Shown: in pieces, positions 39,124 through 51,821 of the stretch
Layout of the letters: every line of letters begins with the position of its first letter
How positions within the stretch are numbered: position 1 is the first letter of the stretch
From: Serratia symbiotica str. 'Cinara cedri'
GTDB taxonomy: Bacteria > Pseudomonadota > Gammaproteobacteria > Enterobacterales > Enterobacteriaceae
Assembly: GCA_000238975.1 (NCBI GenBank)
Contig: CP002295.1
Span: forward strand, 248,001-312,000
Direction: 5' to 3'
DNA length: 64,000 bases
Program-made: the position numbers and the translations under genes
The notes under the pieces: model-generated
The model's database searches: none
Told to the model about the DNA's origin: nothing
Seen by the model: the letters and a program-made list of their open reading frames with translations, nothing else

Positions 39124-39583
39124 AACAGTATTCCTGTTGGACAGTATTCCTGTTGGAATCAAAAAGAAATAATACTCATATTCAGTAACAGTAAGTTCAT
39201 ATTTATTAGTATGTTTAGATTATTATGACTAGTCTGAATTAGAGTAAGTATATAATAATTAGAGTTAATTTTTATATAAAAAGTAGGTAACAATGAATAT
39301 TGTAAAAAGCAGAATAGACTATTCTAGTGGAATAGGTTATTAACTATATAGTTACACATATCTAGTATGTAGCTTACTAGAGAACAAGTTATATATTTTT
39401 CTGAGTAAAGGAGATGTATTTATGGATTATCAGGATAGCTAGAATATTTTAGTAGTTTATAATGCTTGTAGTCTCTATAATTAAGTCTGAAAATTATTTT
39501 CTTATTACAATATGAGCAAAAGACATATATTAAAATATGATACTAAGCATAGTAATGGCCTGATTATTAAGGGGAAGACAAGT
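39124..39583. other. Spacer between cysI and cysH with a 16-base tandem duplication
   Basis: ACAGTATTCCTGTTGG occurs twice in succession (39125-39140 and 39141-39156) immediately after the cysI stop. The remainder shows no gene; in E. coli cysH follows cysI closely, so this spacer has grown. Confidence 0.7.
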
Positions 39584-40312
39584 ATGTCGGAATGTGATGC
39601 ATTAGAGTTAAGCCTCCTACAAAACTTAGGAAATTCGTTAGCAGTAGTTAATGAGCAGTTAGAAGCATTTTCCGCTAAGCAAAGGATTGAATGGGCCGCA
39701 GATCATCTGCCTGCTAATTTTGTGATTTCTTCTAGTTTTGGAATACAGGCAGCGGTGTGTCTGCATTTAGTGACTAGGATTATGCCAGACATCCCGGTAA
39801 TTCTTATTGATACTGGTTACCTTTTTCCAGAAACTTATCAGTTTATTGATAATTTAGTAGATAAACTAAAGCTAAACTTACATGTTTTTCGTGCCACCCA
39901 ATCTCCTGCATGGCAGGAAGTGCGCTATGGTAAGTTATGGGAGCAAGGTATTGAAGGTATAGAAAAATACAATCAAATTAATAAGGTTGAGCCAATGAAT
40001 AGCGCTCTTGAAGTATTAGGCGCACAAACGTGGTTTGCTGGTCTGCGGCGAGTGCAATCTATTGGTCGAGCTACTTTAGAGGTATTATCAATACAGCGTG
40101 GGGTATTTAAGATTTTGCCAATTATTGACTGGGAGAATCATGATATTTATCAATATTTAATTGAACATCATTTAAACTATCATCCGCTATGGGAACAAGG
40201 TTATTTGTCAGTAGGTGACATTCATACAAGTCAAAAGTGGCAGCCAGGTATGAGTGAGGAAGAAACTCGTTTTTTTGGTCTTAAGCGCGAATGTGGTTTG
40301 CATGTTAAATAG
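39584..40312 (+). CDS. cysH: Phosphoadenosine phosphosulfate (PAPS) reductase CysH
   Basis: CysH reduces PAPS to sulfite with thioredoxin. I choose the ATG at 39584 ([15 protein letters not shown]) because a strong AAGGGG ribosome site lies at 39569-39574 and the product, 242 residues, matches E. coli (244). An upstream ATG at 39512 would add 24 residues foreign to the family. Motifs seen are the PP-loop-like [63 protein letters not shown], and the C-terminal active-site Cys in KRECGLHVK. The full sulfate pathway is therefore of the PAPS type. Confidence 0.97.
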   Translation: MSECDALELSLLQNLGNSLAVVNEQLEAFSAKQRIEWAADHLPANFVISSSFGIQAAVCLHLVTRIMPDIPVILIDTGYLFPETYQFIDNLVDKLKLNLHVFRATQSPAWQEVRYGKLWEQGIEGIEKYNQINKVEPMNSALEVLGAQTWFAGLRRVQSIGRATLEVLSIQRGVFKILPIIDWENHDIYQYLIEHHLNYHPLWEQGYLSVGDIHTSQKWQPGMSEEETRFFGLKRECGLHVK

Positions 40313-43300
40313 ACTTTTTAGTATTGATAGTACTTTCTTTTGTTATAATCTTGTATTAATAATTAATAAATGGAATAAGTATATACATTTGATATACAAT
40401 ACTAATAATGTTATTCTTAAATGTTATGATTCTTTCTTAGAAGAGTGGTGGTTACTTTAATAAGTATTTAGAATAATTTGATTATTTAATATACCTAATA
40501 TTACAGTAGGTATCTTATTATATTTAAATAATCTTTATTTTTTATGCACTATCGCAAGGCTAATACAGTCTTTATGTGCAGTATTTTAAATCAGCTAGGT
40601 ACTTCTTTCTATACCAGTATTCATTGGAGTTGTTGTATTATTGATTCCACAAGAAATTACTAGAAAATATATTATTGCATTAAAATTGTTATTAGGTAGT
40701 TTATTGTTGTGTAACTATACGTAGTTAATATTTTTTTGATAAAGTACAATCTATGGATTGTACTTTAATTATTATTTTGTTTTAGTAAGATTACTGTTAT
40801 TCAACAGTATTCACTTACCTTAGTGAATGACTAAAAAATATTTAATTAAACTGTCAGTTTTATGAGATATACATTTAAGTAAGTGTTATATTGAATTTAT
40901 ATTACTATATATTATTAATAATTTTCTTATTTTATAAGAAGACAGTGCCTGTACTATGTCGTAAAAATATTTCAGTTTTTATATTTTTAATTTTCATTAT
41001 TTTAAATATTTATATCATGATAAATAAATATTTAGTAGTATATTAAGTAACGTAAGTTTAGATTTTAGTTCAGGCGTCTATTTGATGGAGATGAATTAAT
41101 GTTAGAATAGCATAATACATTATAGTAATATTACTATTTTTTATTTTTAATATTAATATAAAATATTATATATATGATATCTAAAATTTTACTGCGTAAT
41201 TTATTAGTGCTGCGCATCTCTGTTTAATGTTGACTTTACATGATTCACTAGTATGTAATTTTCAGATGTGATCTATTTTTTATTTATATCATTTAATAAT
41301 AGATATAAAGTGCCTGATAATTAATAAAAATTTATTATAGCATGACGCTATATTTTTTAAAATATTATTTTTAAGTATTATATTTAGTAGTGATTATATG
41401 ATTTTTAGATCTTTATTTATAACTAAAAGTATACATCTTTTTATAGATTACTATGATTTTTATCATTCTTTTCTAAATAACTGTGAGAGGTAAATCTCTT
41501 TTATATTTATATGGATTAAATATATAAGTTCAATATAAATATAATGTATTAATATTATATTAAGTTTTAAAAGATAATTATTAATTATTAATTATTATAA
41601 ATTAAATATAAACTAATTATTAATATATTATTGCGCTATATTTAAATATTATTGTAATTATATATTATAATTATATTTATGAGCAATGTGTTAATTAATA
41701 TGTTTTATATATCATTATTCTTGTTTTAAATAAATCTGCTATTAATATTTATGTGAGCTTTTAATTATAATTAGAATTTTATTCTCACCAAGAATATATT
41801 TAATAATATTCTTATTTTTAATAGTAAAGTGGAAATATTGTATTACATAGTACGTGATTTAGTAGCTTGTTAGCTAAGATAATCTTAAACTAATATAATG
41901 ATAGAAAGCATCTATTTTCTTTTTAGTGGCAAAATGCGCACTAAATTGATTAAGTTAACATTTTATGTGATTAATTTTTTTGGTTGTTTAATTATCTTTA
42001 GCGCTATATATAATTAATTAATATATTATCAAAAAAATATATATCACTATATGCATGTAGAATTATAGCGCTATTAATCTACGTATTGGTTTGCTTTGTA
42101 GGATAAATGTAGATACATGCTCTCCAGTAATGTATTTACTTTAGATAATTTATAAGCTATCATAATTAAGCATTAGGCACTATTTATTTAGTATGTGTTA
42201 GTTGAATTTTAATGTATTATTAATCTGCATTTTAGTTACTTAAATCTTTTTATATTTTAATAATTATAAATTAAAATGACATCTATTATACCATGTTGAT
42301 CTAACTAATTTAAAGGTGCTTGATTGTGTTTTTAATAAAAATAAATTAGCTGATTGTGTGATAAGGTTATTATATGTTTTAGTTTTTATGAAAGTTATAT
42401 CTATGGTGGTGATCAAGGAGTTATATTAATATTTTAAATATAGTTTTTTATTTTTAATAAAAAATATGAGATTTTGATACTAATTTTACTTAAAAATAAT
42501 TTTTTACTTTATATTATGGCTCCATTTTTTATTAGTGCAAGATAATTAATCTTTAGCTAATTATAGTGTTATTATTAAGAGTTAGTTGATGATCTATGAT
42601 TAATAGGTAATATGCTAATATTATTTATATTTCTTTATTAAAAATAAAGGCCGTATTAAAATTCGCCAAGCGTAATATCGTGACTAACTACGTATCCTGG
42701 TAAGATATCTAGGTCGGAATGTGAAAGGTTATGTATAGGTAAAGATAACTAGCATGAATTTAACTATGTGTTCAGGACTTAATCGTACGGAGCTGAATCA
42801 TGCGCAACTATATCTGTTTCTTATCTAGATATGTGGTAAAGTATTAATATTTGTAATAATAGTACCAGAAAATTTAACTATATTATTATGCCTATATTTT
42901 CTTATTGTTTATATTTCTTATTTTGCTCTTTATACACTAAAGTATTTTAATTATTTTATTTTTTAAATATCTGGTTTTTACTTTAAAAGTAATATTTAAT
43001 TGTTAATTAATAATTAATTAAAAATAATATATGTAATAGTGTTATTTAAATTATTTAATGAAGTGCGCTAAGTAAATAGTTTTGTTATATCTTGAATAAT
43101 AATATCATACGAATATTGCTTTTAATATTTATAGTATTGCTGATAAATATACTGGCATTATAATACAAATCTAAGCATATTATATATAATTGTATTAGTT
43201 ATTATATTTTATTTATTTCATTAATAATTATATTGCAGATAAGATAAAATCTAGTGCACGACGAGTTAGATATAATTAATAAAAACACAAAATGAATTAA

Positions 43301-44902
43301 GTGGTATGTAATTAAAAGTAATGCTACTGTGATTAGTTGGACAGATATTAAATATTGTAGTAAATATATGTAAAATATTTCAAAGAAATAATGTGTAAAA
43401 AATAAGTACAATTGTTATTGTACAGTTTAACTACATGTTATAAGATAATTTTTATTGGGATCATTATTAGAGTAATCTCCATTAGATAATGTATATAATA
43501 GATAGTATTATTTATAGATTAATTAAAATTATCGGTAAAGTCTGCATTTATGTAATTTTGTTTATATTTATGTTTGTAATTAAACGAGGTAACAAAATAA
43601 AGGTTTATGAAATAAATTATTTTAAGCAACTAATTATCTTAACTATAAGTAGCTTATGTAGTTATCTGATCTTGGCAAAGGTAATTATGAATTTATTAGT
43701 AAGTATTCCTTATCGATGATACCAGAAGTAAATAGTGCCACGGGTATTACTTTGGATAGATGTGTTTAATTAGTACTAATATTAATATATTATATGCTAT
43801 ATTATGTTTATAAATAACTGACAATGATATTATATTAATTTAGCGAAAATTTTTTAGTATATTATAAGAATATCACTATTCCCCATTTTTTTAAATTAGT
43901 CAAGTAGTTAGTTGATATTATGTGCTTGAATCTATTGCGTATCTAATCCTTTAGACTAATTACACAATTAATTAACTATTTTTAAGAAACTTAAATATTT
44001 ATATTTTAAAATAAATTATTACCAATATCTAATAGGGTGATACTAGCTGATTACGTTAAATTTATTTTTTGTATGTTGATTTTGTATTACAGTCTTATTA
44101 TAATTGGATATATTGATACTCTGGATATAATATTTTATTTATTATTAAATTTTACTACTGTAGTACAGTAGTATCAGTATAGAATGTAATGATTATTTTA
44201 GTAGTTGATTAGTTAGTTATAGATATAAATTATGTGATAAGATATATTAATATTTTAATATCCATTTTTATGATATAGCTAAGTATACTAAATGTATATT
44301 TTATTATCTCTTGAGGTTAAGTTTTTTTTATTTAGACAAAATATAGCATTGTTTTTTTATATTATTTTCTACTCATATTACTAGTATGTAAAGTATCTCT
44401 TGTTTTAAATAAACCTCTATTTTTATTTTTATGCAGAGGACAGTAATTATTACAAATAAGTAATCTTTTGTACGGTGATATTACGTGTAGATGTAGAAAT
44501 AGGTATATAATATTAGTGATTTTCTTGTTCAAAATTATCGCTCCAAAGCTTATTACTGGGTACATTTATTTTCGATATCATCAATATTTTTCTCTTCTTG
44601 TTTTTATTGCGTATATAGTTAATAACCTATTGAGATATAATGACTTATATATTTATGCATTAAAATGATAATTATTAGAATATATATTGATATTTAAATT
44701 TAATGATTAAATAGTAGTTGAATAACATATACAACGTTGGTACTGTATTCGGTAGGATTTTTCTTACGGGGTTGTCTTATGTTAACCTTTTCTTTTTATT
44801 ACTTATTCTAATATTGAACTAGTCATTCCTTTTAGTCATTTCAGGGGTGAATTCTCAGCCCGTATAGTCCAATTATGTTTTTATAATTTATGAAATATTA
44901 TT
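40313..44902. other. 4.6-kb gene desert between cysH and cysG
   Basis: No intact gene recognised. In E. coli the corresponding interval before cysDNC carries iap and a CRISPR-Cas locus; no repeat-spacer array is present here. Small open frames around 43202-43719 and 44362-44668 are AT-driven and featureless. A less AT-rich island at about 42650-42840 is the only stretch that looks like former function. Confidence 0.6.
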
Positions 44903-46291
44903 GTGGACTACTTACCTATTTTTGTCGACCTAAAACAACGCTCTGTACTTGTGATTGGTGGTGGTGAAGTTGCGGCACGTAAAATAGATTTACTTCAGCG
45001 TGCAGGAGCTGAAATACGTATTGTAGCAAGGTCGTTATTATTAAAACTTGAACAGCAGTGGCAGCAAGGAAAACTTATTTGGTTAGGGATAAATTTTGAG
45101 CCTGGTCAATTAGATGAAGTATTTTTGGTTATAGTGGCTACAGACGATAGTGTACTGAATGCTAAAGTTTTTGCTGCTGCGAACCAGCGCCGTGTGTTGG
45201 CTAACGTAGTCGATGACTCACTACATTGCTCGTTTATTTTTCCATCGATTATTGATCGATCCCCTTTGGTAGTTGCTGTATCCTCTAGTGGCCAGTCCCC
45301 TGTATTGGCAAGAATGTTGCGTGAAAAGCTAGAGGTGGTATTGCCTGCTAACTTAGGGTTAATGATGGAAATAGCTGGTCGCTGGCGTGATAAAGTTAAA
45401 CAAAAATTGCCGTCAATTAGTGAAAGACGTCGTTTCTGGGAGAAAATTTTTAGTGGTCAATTTTCTACACAGATAGAAAATGGCCAGATTACACTAGCAG
45501 AACAACAACTAGAACATGATTTGTATTGCTTTAGCCAAAGCGGTATCAGTACTCATGGTGAGGTATCCTTAGTGGGCGCTGGTCCGGGTAATGTTGGGTT
45601 GCTAACCTTGCGTGGTCTGCAGCTTATACAGCAGGCAGATGTAGTATTATATGACCACCTGGTTAGTGATGATATCCTAGATTTAGTGCGTCGTGATGCT
45701 GAACGTATTTGTGTTGGTAAGCGTACTGGAGCACACTTAGTGATACAGGAAGAAATTAATCATCTATTATTGGACTTCGCGCAGCAGGGTAAGCGTGTAG
45801 TGCGTCTGAAAGGCGGTGATCCATTTATTTTTGGTCGTGGTGGTGAAGAACTACAGATGGTGGCAGAGGCAGGTATTTCTTTTCAAGTAGTGCCTGGTAT
45901 TACAGCTGCGGTTGGGGTGGCTGCTTATGCTGGTATTCCGCTAACTCATCGTGATTACGCGCAGAGCGTAACTTTTATCACTGGTCATTGCCGTTTTGGC
46001 GGGAACAGTATAGATTGGGCAAGTATAGCTCGCTCATGGCAGACGTTAGCAATTTACATGGGAACTATGAATGCTGCGGATATTAGTAGGTGCCTAATAG
46101 CTCATGGTCGTGATTCCACTACGCCAGTAGCAGTGATTAGCCGAGGCACATGTACTGATCAGCAGGTGTATACAGGTAAGTTATATCAACTTGAAGAACT
46201 AGCTCGACAAGCAGCATTGCCTGCGCTGCTGGTTATTGGCGAGGTAGTTACGCTACATCACCAAATTGCCTGGTTTGGACAGCAATCGTAA
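44903..46291 (+). CDS. cysG: Siroheme synthase CysG (multifunctional)
   Basis: CysG makes siroheme from uroporphyrinogen III, the prosthetic group of CysI. The 462-residue product (E. coli 457) is a fusion. Residues 1 to about 205 are the NAD-dependent dehydrogenase/ferrochelatase ([28 protein letters not shown] with the catalytic Asp; [15 protein letters not shown]). Residues about 215-460 are the methyltransferase ([53 protein letters not shown]). The start is a GTG (GTG GAC TAC), which aligns with the family N-terminus MDxLPIF. It heads a cysG-cysD-cysN-cysC run, an arrangement known in Serratia- and Yersinia-like bacteria; E. coli keeps cysG elsewhere. Confidence 0.97.
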   Translation: MDYLPIFVDLKQRSVLVIGGGEVAARKIDLLQRAGAEIRIVARSLLLKLEQQWQQGKLIWLGINFEPGQLDEVFLVIVATDDSVLNAKVFAAANQRRVLANVVDDSLHCSFIFPSIIDRSPLVVAVSSSGQSPVLARMLREKLEVVLPANLGLMMEIAGRWRDKVKQKLPSISERRRFWEKIFSGQFSTQIENGQITLAEQQLEHDLYCFSQSGISTHGEVSLVGAGPGNVGLLTLRGLQLIQQADVVLYDHLVSDDILDLVRRDAERICVGKRTGAHLVIQEEINHLLLDFAQQGKRVVRLKGGDPFIFGRGGEELQMVAEAGISFQVVPGITAAVGVAAYAGIPLTHRDYAQSVTFITGHCRFGGNSIDWASIARSWQTLAIYMGTMNAADISRCLIAHGRDSTTPVAVISRGTCTDQQVYTGKLYQLEELARQAALPALLVIGEVVTLHHQIAWFGQQS

Positions 46292-46355
46292 AAGCTGGGA
46301 AATGATTCTCAAATATTATGAATTTAGCTTAAGAAAGACTTTATAAGGAGCGGTT

Positions 46356-47264
46356 ATGTGTGAAAAACGACTCACTCATTTACAGCAGTTGGAGGCGGAG
46401 AGTATCCATATAATCCGTGAAGTCGCTGCTGAATTTAGTAATCCAGTGATGTTATATTCTATTGGCAAGGATTCTTCGGTAATGCTACATTTGGCGCGCA
46501 AGGCATTTTTTCCCGGCACGCTTCCTTTCCCGTTGTTACATGTAGATACTGGTTGGAAATTTCAAGAAATGTACCAGTTTCGTGATCGTATGGCACAAGA
46601 ATATAGTTTTGAGCTTTTAGTGCATAAAAATCCGGAAGGAGTATCAAGAAACATTAATCCGTTCGTGCATGGTAGCGCTAAGTATACTGATATTATGAAA
46701 ACTGAAGGCCTGAAGCAGGCATTGAATCAGTATGGTTTTGATGCGGCGTTTGGCGGTGCGCGTCGTGATGAAGAGAAGTCGCGTGCCAAAGAACGCATCT
46801 ATTCTTTTCGTGATCGCTTTCATCGCTGGGATCCTAAAAATCAACGTCCAGAGCTATGGCATAATTATAATGGTCAAATTAATAAGGGCGAAAGTATTCG
46901 TGTATTCCCGTTATCAGATTGGACTGAGATAGATATTTGGCAGTATATTTTCTTAGAAAAAATAGATATTGTACCATTATATTTAGCTAAGTTACGTCCA
47001 GTAGTAGAGCGCAATGGTATGCTGCTTATGGTAAATGATGATCGCATTACGTTACAGTCAGGAGAAGTAATTAGCCAACGCATGGTACGTTTCCGTACTT
47101 TAGGGTGTTGGCCGTTAACTGGTGCAGTAGATTCTGTAGCACAAACATTGCCAGAGATTATTGAGGAAATGTTAGTTTCTACTCATAGTGAGCGTCAATG
47201 GCGAATTATTGATCGTGATGACTCTAGTTCAATTGAATTAAAAAAGCGTCAAGGATATTTCTAA
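46356..47264 (+). CDS. cysD: Sulfate adenylyltransferase subunit 2, CysD
   Basis: CysD is the catalytic subunit of ATP sulfurylase, forming adenosine phosphosulfate (APS) from sulfate and ATP. The 302-residue product has the same length as E. coli. It has the PP-loop [33 protein letters not shown], the very conserved [21 protein letters not shown], and the ending [13 protein letters not shown]. An AAGGAGCGG ribosome site precedes the ATG. The partner GTPase cysN follows 11 bases downstream. Confidence 0.98.
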   Translation: MCEKRLTHLQQLEAESIHIIREVAAEFSNPVMLYSIGKDSSVMLHLARKAFFPGTLPFPLLHVDTGWKFQEMYQFRDRMAQEYSFELLVHKNPEGVSRNINPFVHGSAKYTDIMKTEGLKQALNQYGFDAAFGGARRDEEKSRAKERIYSFRDRFHRWDPKNQRPELWHNYNGQINKGESIRVFPLSDWTEIDIWQYIFLEKIDIVPLYLAKLRPVVERNGMLLMVNDDRITLQSGEVISQRMVRFRTLGCWPLTGAVDSVAQTLPEIIEEMLVSTHSERQWRIIDRDDSSSIELKKRQGYF

Positions 47265-47275
47265 GGAGCTATTAG

Positions 47276-48706
47276 ATGAATAACTTTATCGCACAACAAA
47301 TTTCTGCCCAAGGGGGTGTTGAGTCTTATTTGTATGCACAGCAACATAAAAGCCTGCTGCGTTTTTTAACATGCGGTAGTGTTGACGATGGTAAAAGTAC
47401 CCTGATAGGGCGTTTGTTGCATGATACGTGCCAGATTTATGATGATCAGTTATCTTTATTATATAGCGATAGCAAACGTATTGGCACTCAAGGTGAGAAA
47501 CTTGATCTAGCGTTATTAGTGGATGGCTTACAGGCTGAGAGAGAACAAGGTATTACTATTGATGTGGCTTATCGCTATTTTTCGACCGAAAAGCGTAAGT
47601 TTATTATAGCTGATACTCCAGGACATGAACAATATACGCGCAATATGGCTACTGGTGCTTCTACCTGTGATGTAGCGATACTTTTAATTGATGCACGTAA
47701 AGGCTTACTGGATCAAACTCGTAGACATAGTTTTATTGCTGCCCTGTTAGGTATTCGTCATCTGGTAGTTGCAGTAAATAAAATGGACTTAGTAGACTAT
47801 AAGGAAGCGATATTTGATCATTTTAAAAAAGATTATCTATCTTTTGCTCAACGATTGACAAAAGATTTGAATATTATTTTTGTGCCCCTATCAGCTTTAG
47901 ATGGTGATAATGTGGTTTGCAAAAGTACGCAAATGCCATGGTATAGTGGCCCAACATTGTTAGAGTTTTTAGAGTTAGTCGAAGTAATCAAAGATCGAGC
48001 AATTCAGCCATTACGGTTCCCAGTGCAGTATGTCAGCCGACCAAATCTTGACTTCCGTGGCTACGCTGGAACATTATCCTCAGGTATAGTTCACGTAGGG
48101 CAAAGATTGAAAGTTTTGCCCTCTGGAGTAGAGTCAACTGTGACTCGTATTGTTACTTTTGATGGTGATTTACAAGAAGCAGTACCAGGCAAGGCTGTTA
48201 CTTTGGTACTTCAGGATGAAGTGGATATCAGTCGTGGTGACTTGTTAGTTGATGTTAGCGAGACCTTAAAGGTATCACAAAGTGTGCTAGCAAACGTAGT
48301 ATGGATGGCTAATGAGCCACTATTACCCGGTAATAGTTATGGTATTAAGGTTGCTGGCAGGAAAAGTAGTGTGCAAGTAGTAGGTATTCGTTATCAGATA
48401 GAAATTAATTCACTTGCACAGCATCCAACTGATTATTTACCCCTAAATGGTATTGGGTTAGTAGAATTAATGTTTGATGAACCACTGGTGCTTGATAGTT
48501 ATCGAAGCAACCACGATACTGGTGGGTTAATTATGATTGATCGTCTTAGTAATGAGACTGTTGGTGCTGTTTTGATACATGAGGTGTTGCTAAATCATAA
48601 GAATAATACATGTAGTACATTCAGTGCTTTCGAGCTAGAACTAAACGCATTAGTCCTTAAGCATTTCCCGCATTGGAATGCACGCAATTTACTTGGGAGC
48701 GAGTGA
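47276..48706 (+). CDS. cysN: Sulfate adenylyltransferase subunit 1, CysN (GTPase)
   Basis: CysN couples GTP hydrolysis to APS formation by CysD. The 476-residue product (E. coli 475) is an EF-Tu-like GTPase with G1 [15 protein letters not shown], switch region [16 protein letters not shown]3 [12 protein letters not shown] and G4 NKMDLVD, followed by two beta-barrel domains ([40 protein letters not shown]). It is tightly packed between cysD and cysC. Confidence 0.98.
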   Translation: MNNFIAQQISAQGGVESYLYAQQHKSLLRFLTCGSVDDGKSTLIGRLLHDTCQIYDDQLSLLYSDSKRIGTQGEKLDLALLVDGLQAEREQGITIDVAYRYFSTEKRKFIIADTPGHEQYTRNMATGASTCDVAILLIDARKGLLDQTRRHSFIAALLGIRHLVVAVNKMDLVDYKEAIFDHFKKDYLSFAQRLTKDLNIIFVPLSALDGDNVVCKSTQMPWYSGPTLLEFLELVEVIKDRAIQPLRFPVQYVSRPNLDFRGYAGTLSSGIVHVGQRLKVLPSGVESTVTRIVTFDGDLQEAVPGKAVTLVLQDEVDISRGDLLVDVSETLKVSQSVLANVVWMANEPLLPGNSYGIKVAGRKSSVQVVGIRYQIEINSLAQHPTDYLPLNGIGLVELMFDEPLVLDSYRSNHDTGGLIMIDRLSNETVGAVLIHEVLLNHKNNTCSTFSAFELELNALVLKHFPHWNARNLLGSE

Positions 48707-48707
48707 A

Positions 48708-49337
48708 ATGGCCGTTACTCATTTACAAAGTATTCAGCCTAAAAATAAGAATATAGTTTGGCATCCTCATCGCGTAACACGAGTAGATCGTGAAGTTTTG
48801 AATGGCCATAAGAGCGCATTACTGTGGTTTACTGGGTTATCAGGTTCAGGAAAATCTACTGTTGCTGGTGCGTTAGAGCAAGCATTATATGCATTAGGTG
48901 TTAGTACTTATCTATTAGATGGTGATAATGTTCGTCATGGTTTATGTAGTGATTTAAGTTTCTCTGTTACTGGGCGACATGAAAATATCCGTCGTGTAGG
49001 CGAAGTAGTTAAGCTTATGGTAGATGCTGGTTTGGTGGTGATCACGGCATTTATTTCTCCTTATCATGAAGAACGACAAAAAATACGTACAATATGCGAC
49101 ATGACATGCTTTATAGAAGTGTTTGTGGATACGCCTCTAGAGGTCTGTGAAGCGCGAGATCCAAAGGGATTATACAAAAAAGCACGTGCTGGAGACTTAC
49201 GAAACTTCACTGGAATTGATGCAGTTTTTGAAACTCCACAACAACCTGATATTCATTTAAATGGCCAACAATTAGTAACAGATTCGATTGCTCAATTGTT
49301 ATATATACTAAGGGATAGGGCTATTATCAAGCGCTAA
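48708..49337 (+). CDS. cysC: Adenylylsulfate kinase CysC
   Basis: CysC phosphorylates APS to PAPS, the substrate of CysH. I start at the ATG at 48708, one base after the cysN stop (MAVTHLQS), giving 209 residues (E. coli 201). An in-frame ATG at 48678 lies inside cysN and is less likely. Motifs are [18 protein letters not shown] (P-loop), [41 protein letters not shown], and [21 protein letters not shown]. It completes the sulfate-activation operon. Confidence 0.97.
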   Translation: MAVTHLQSIQPKNKNIVWHPHRVTRVDREVLNGHKSALLWFTGLSGSGKSTVAGALEQALYALGVSTYLLDGDNVRHGLCSDLSFSVTGRHENIRRVGEVVKLMVDAGLVVITAFISPYHEERQKIRTICDMTCFIEVFVDTPLEVCEARDPKGLYKKARAGDLRNFTGIDAVFETPQQPDIHLNGQQLVTDSIAQLLYILRDRAIIKR

Positions 49338-49660
49338 ATTTTAAAAACTGCAGTGTTTATATAATATTATTTAAAGTTAAGGGCCTATACTAGTTCGGTA
49401 TTAGTTAAGTACAGTATACTACACATTAGTTTTATATAGAATATCGTATCATATTACTATGTATAAGTATTTCATGAGCAGATAAGTATTCTATATAGCT
49501 TATAGTTTATGGCTAAAATAAAAAAATAAAATATTCTATATATAGATGTTTTACTTTTGAAAGTAAAACATATGGCTTTGATCACATTAGTACTAGAAGT
49601 TACTCCTGGTGTAAAGTGTGCAGAAAAGTTATAGGATCATTGTAGCTTTAGGGGTTAGTT
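49338..49660. other. Spacer between cysC and ftsB
   Basis: AT-rich DNA of 323 bases; E. coli has ygbE here, which is not recognisable. It contains the hairpin described next. Confidence 0.6.
49546..49571. terminator. Perfect 12-bp hairpin between cysC and ftsB
   Basis: ATGTTTTACTTT (49546-49557) pairs with AAAGTAAAACAT (49560-49571) with only two bases between, so a 4-base loop is likely in practice. It could end the cys operon, although no long T-tract follows on the plus strand. Confidence 0.45.
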
Positions 49661-49981
49661 ATGGGGAAGATTACGTTGCTATTACTAACTGTACTTATTT
49701 GGCTACAATACTCACTATGGATGGGTAAAAATGGTATTTATGATTATATTCGAGTGAATAAAGACGTTATATCCGTACAGAATATAAATATTCTATTAAA
49801 AGCACGTAATGATCAATTATTTATTGAAGTTCATGACTTAAATGAGGGTGAGGAGGTGTTAGAAGAGCGAGCACGCTATGAATTAGGTATGATTAGGCGT
49901 GGTGAGACTTTTTATCGTTTAGTTCCGGAGCAACGTAAAGTATACGAGATTTCTTCTTTATATAATAAAACACAAAAATAG
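49661..49981 (+). CDS. ftsB: Cell division protein FtsB
   Basis: FtsB is a small bitopic divisome protein that forms a complex with FtsL and FtsQ. The 106-residue product (E. coli 103) begins [29 protein letters not shown], a membrane segment at residues 4-20, followed by a coiled-coil region ([24 protein letters not shown]) and the conserved [11 protein letters not shown]. It is three bases upstream of ispD, the usual ftsB-ispD-ispF operon. Its partner FtsQ is at the left end of the window. Confidence 0.96.
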   Translation: MGKITLLLLTVLIWLQYSLWMGKNGIYDYIRVNKDVISVQNINILLKARNDQLFIEVHDLNEGEEVLEERARYELGMIRRGETFYRLVPEQRKVYEISSLYNKTQK

Positions 49982-49984
49982 CAT

Positions 49985-50701
49985 ATGAATTATTCTGGAA
50001 CAATTCTACCATCCATTACTGCCATTCTGCTCGCTGCTGGTATTGGTAGTCGTATGCGCGCTAATTGTCCGAAACAGTATTTAACTATTGGCCATAAAAG
50101 TATACTTGAATACTCTATTGAGGTATTACTGCTACATCCCTGTATTCAGCGTGTTATAGTTGTGATTAACTTAAGGGACCACAAGTTTAAGCGATTGTTA
50201 ATCGCCGCTGACCCTAGGATAAGTGTTGCTATTGGCGGACGTCATCGTGCTGACTCAGTACTAGCTGGTCTGCAATATGCAGAGAATGCGCAATGGGTAT
50301 TAGTGCATGATGCTGCTCGTCCTTGCTTGCATCACGATGATATTACACGTTTATTAACAATTACAAAATATAGTAAAATAGGTGGTATTCTTGTCGTGCC
50401 GGTACGCGATACTATAAAGCGCGCCAAGCCTAATCTTGGTATCATTTCTCATACTATTGAACGTCAAAACTTGTGGCATGCATTGACACCACAATTATTC
50501 CCGCTGGCTTTATTTAAGCATTGCTTACAATGGGCAATAGATGCGAATGTTACTATAACTGATGACGCATCAGCGTTAGAATATTGTGGTTATCATCCTG
50601 TTCTGGTGAGTGGACGTTCAGATAATATTAAAGTGACATGGCCAGAGGATTTATCTCTAGCTGCTTTTTATTTGACTCAGTTGCATAATCAAGGGGTATA
50701 G
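49985..50701 (+). CDS. ispD: 2-C-methyl-D-erythritol 4-phosphate cytidylyltransferase IspD
   Basis: IspD uses CTP to form CDP-methylerythritol in the MEP isoprenoid pathway. The 238-residue product (E. coli 236) has the nucleotide-binding [32 protein letters not shown]-type strand, [39 protein letters not shown], and [32 protein letters not shown]. It is packed between ftsB and ispF, with which it is probably co-transcribed. Its CTP is supplied by PyrG. Confidence 0.97.
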   Translation: MNYSGTILPSITAILLAAGIGSRMRANCPKQYLTIGHKSILEYSIEVLLLHPCIQRVIVVINLRDHKFKRLLIAADPRISVAIGGRHRADSVLAGLQYAENAQWVLVHDAARPCLHHDDITRLLTITKYSKIGGILVVPVRDTIKRAKPNLGIISHTIERQNLWHALTPQLFPLALFKHCLQWAIDANVTITDDASALEYCGYHPVLVSGRSDNIKVTWPEDLSLAAFYLTQLHNQGV

Positions 50702-50702
50702 G

Positions 50703-51170
50703 ATGCGTATTGGCCACGGTTTTGATGTACATAGATTTGGTGGCAAAGGACCTTTGGTAATTGGTGGTATTCACATTCCTTATAAAAATGGTTTACTATC
50801 TCATTCAGATGGTGATGTTACTTTGCATGCAGTAATGGATGCGTTATTAGGAGCGGCAGGGTTGGGGGATGTTGGTAGGATATTCTCTAATACTAATCCG
50901 GCTTTTAAGGGTGTAGATAGCCGAGAATTATTACGCCACGCCTGGAAGTGTATTCGGGATAAAGGATATTGTTTAGGTAACTTAGATATCACCATTATTG
51001 CTCAAGCGCCGAAGATAGCCCCATATATTGGGCAGATGTCTGTTTTACTGGCAGTAGATCTACAATGCCATATAGGTGATGTTAATATTAAGGCCACTAC
51101 GACTGAACAATTAGGTTTTATTGGGCGCGGAGAAGGTATTGCTTCTGAAGCTGTTGCGTGTCTCATTTAA
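50703..51170 (+). CDS. ispF: 2-C-methyl-D-erythritol 2,4-cyclodiphosphate synthase IspF
   Basis: IspF cyclises CDP-methylerythritol 2-phosphate and releases CMP. The 155-residue product (E. coli 159) begins [22 protein letters not shown] with metal ligands D8 and H10. [26 protein letters not shown] follows with the third zinc His, then [25 protein letters not shown]. It starts one base after the ispD stop. Downstream truD and surE are absent or degraded. Confidence 0.97.
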   Translation: MRIGHGFDVHRFGGKGPLVIGGIHIPYKNGLLSHSDGDVTLHAVMDALLGAAGLGDVGRIFSNTNPAFKGVDSRELLRHAWKCIRDKGYCLGNLDITIIAQAPKIAPYIGQMSVLLAVDLQCHIGDVNIKATTTEQLGFIGRGEGIASEAVACLI

Positions 51171-51821
51171 GATAGCTGTGTAGATATCACTCATCTAAGT
51201 TGACCCCATGGGAGTGACATATAGTATATGTATATTATAAAAAGTAGATTTGAAAGGTTGTGCGGTGACAGATATTAGTGCTTAAAATTTTGATAGCAAT
51301 GATATTTTGATAGCAATGATAATTGTATGTTGTTTAGTGCATAATATAGATTTTAATTTTTAATTAATTCGCAATTACTATCCTAATATATTTTCCAAGG
51401 TGTTTACTTATTATATTAGTTAAGTAGGGCTAAAAATCATTATGTAATAATTGCATAGTAGTTTTTCTAACCCTATATCTACCTATATAAAATAAGGATA
51501 TATAGGCAGGAAGTATCTAATTCCTTATATTATACGATGTATTACTATAAAATCTTAGTTTATGATAATCACCTGTGTAAAATATATATCAGCATATTTT
51601 TATCAGAAAATCTCTTGATGTATAGGTTGCTTTAAATTTATAATAATATTTATAGTTAGATATTATAGGCAATTATAAGTAATTGTCTTCTAATATATTT
51701 TAATTATAAAAATTTTATCTTAATTATAACATAGTAATAATATTACTACATGCTAATATAATCATTTACATATCTTAAAAGGTATTAAAAATATAGTTAA
51801 TTAATTTAGAGGTTAATAAAA
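51171..51821. other. Spacer with possible surE 3' remnant
   Basis: E. coli has truD and surE here, immediately upstream of pcm. The 650 bases cannot hold both. A stretch at about 51755-51810 can be read HLHILKGIKNIVN, resembling the SurE end (PLHVDLTAHSAQDVVSDWL), but the match is weak. A 17-base perfect tandem duplication (ATTTTGATAGCAATGAT) is at 51287-51320. Confidence 0.4.
51287..51320. repeat. Perfect tandem duplication of 17 bases
   Basis: ATTTTGATAGCAATGAT occurs at 51287-51303 and 51304-51320 without mismatch, in non-coding DNA after ispF. Confidence 0.95.

Noticed and set aside
43202-43719. Small Ile/Tyr-rich open frames resembling membrane proteins
   Set aside because: AT-rich DNA yields hydrophobic-looking translations by chance; no ribosome site or conserved motif.
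44362-44668. Overlapping open frames on both strands
   Set aside because: Mutually antisense, featureless and within a desert.
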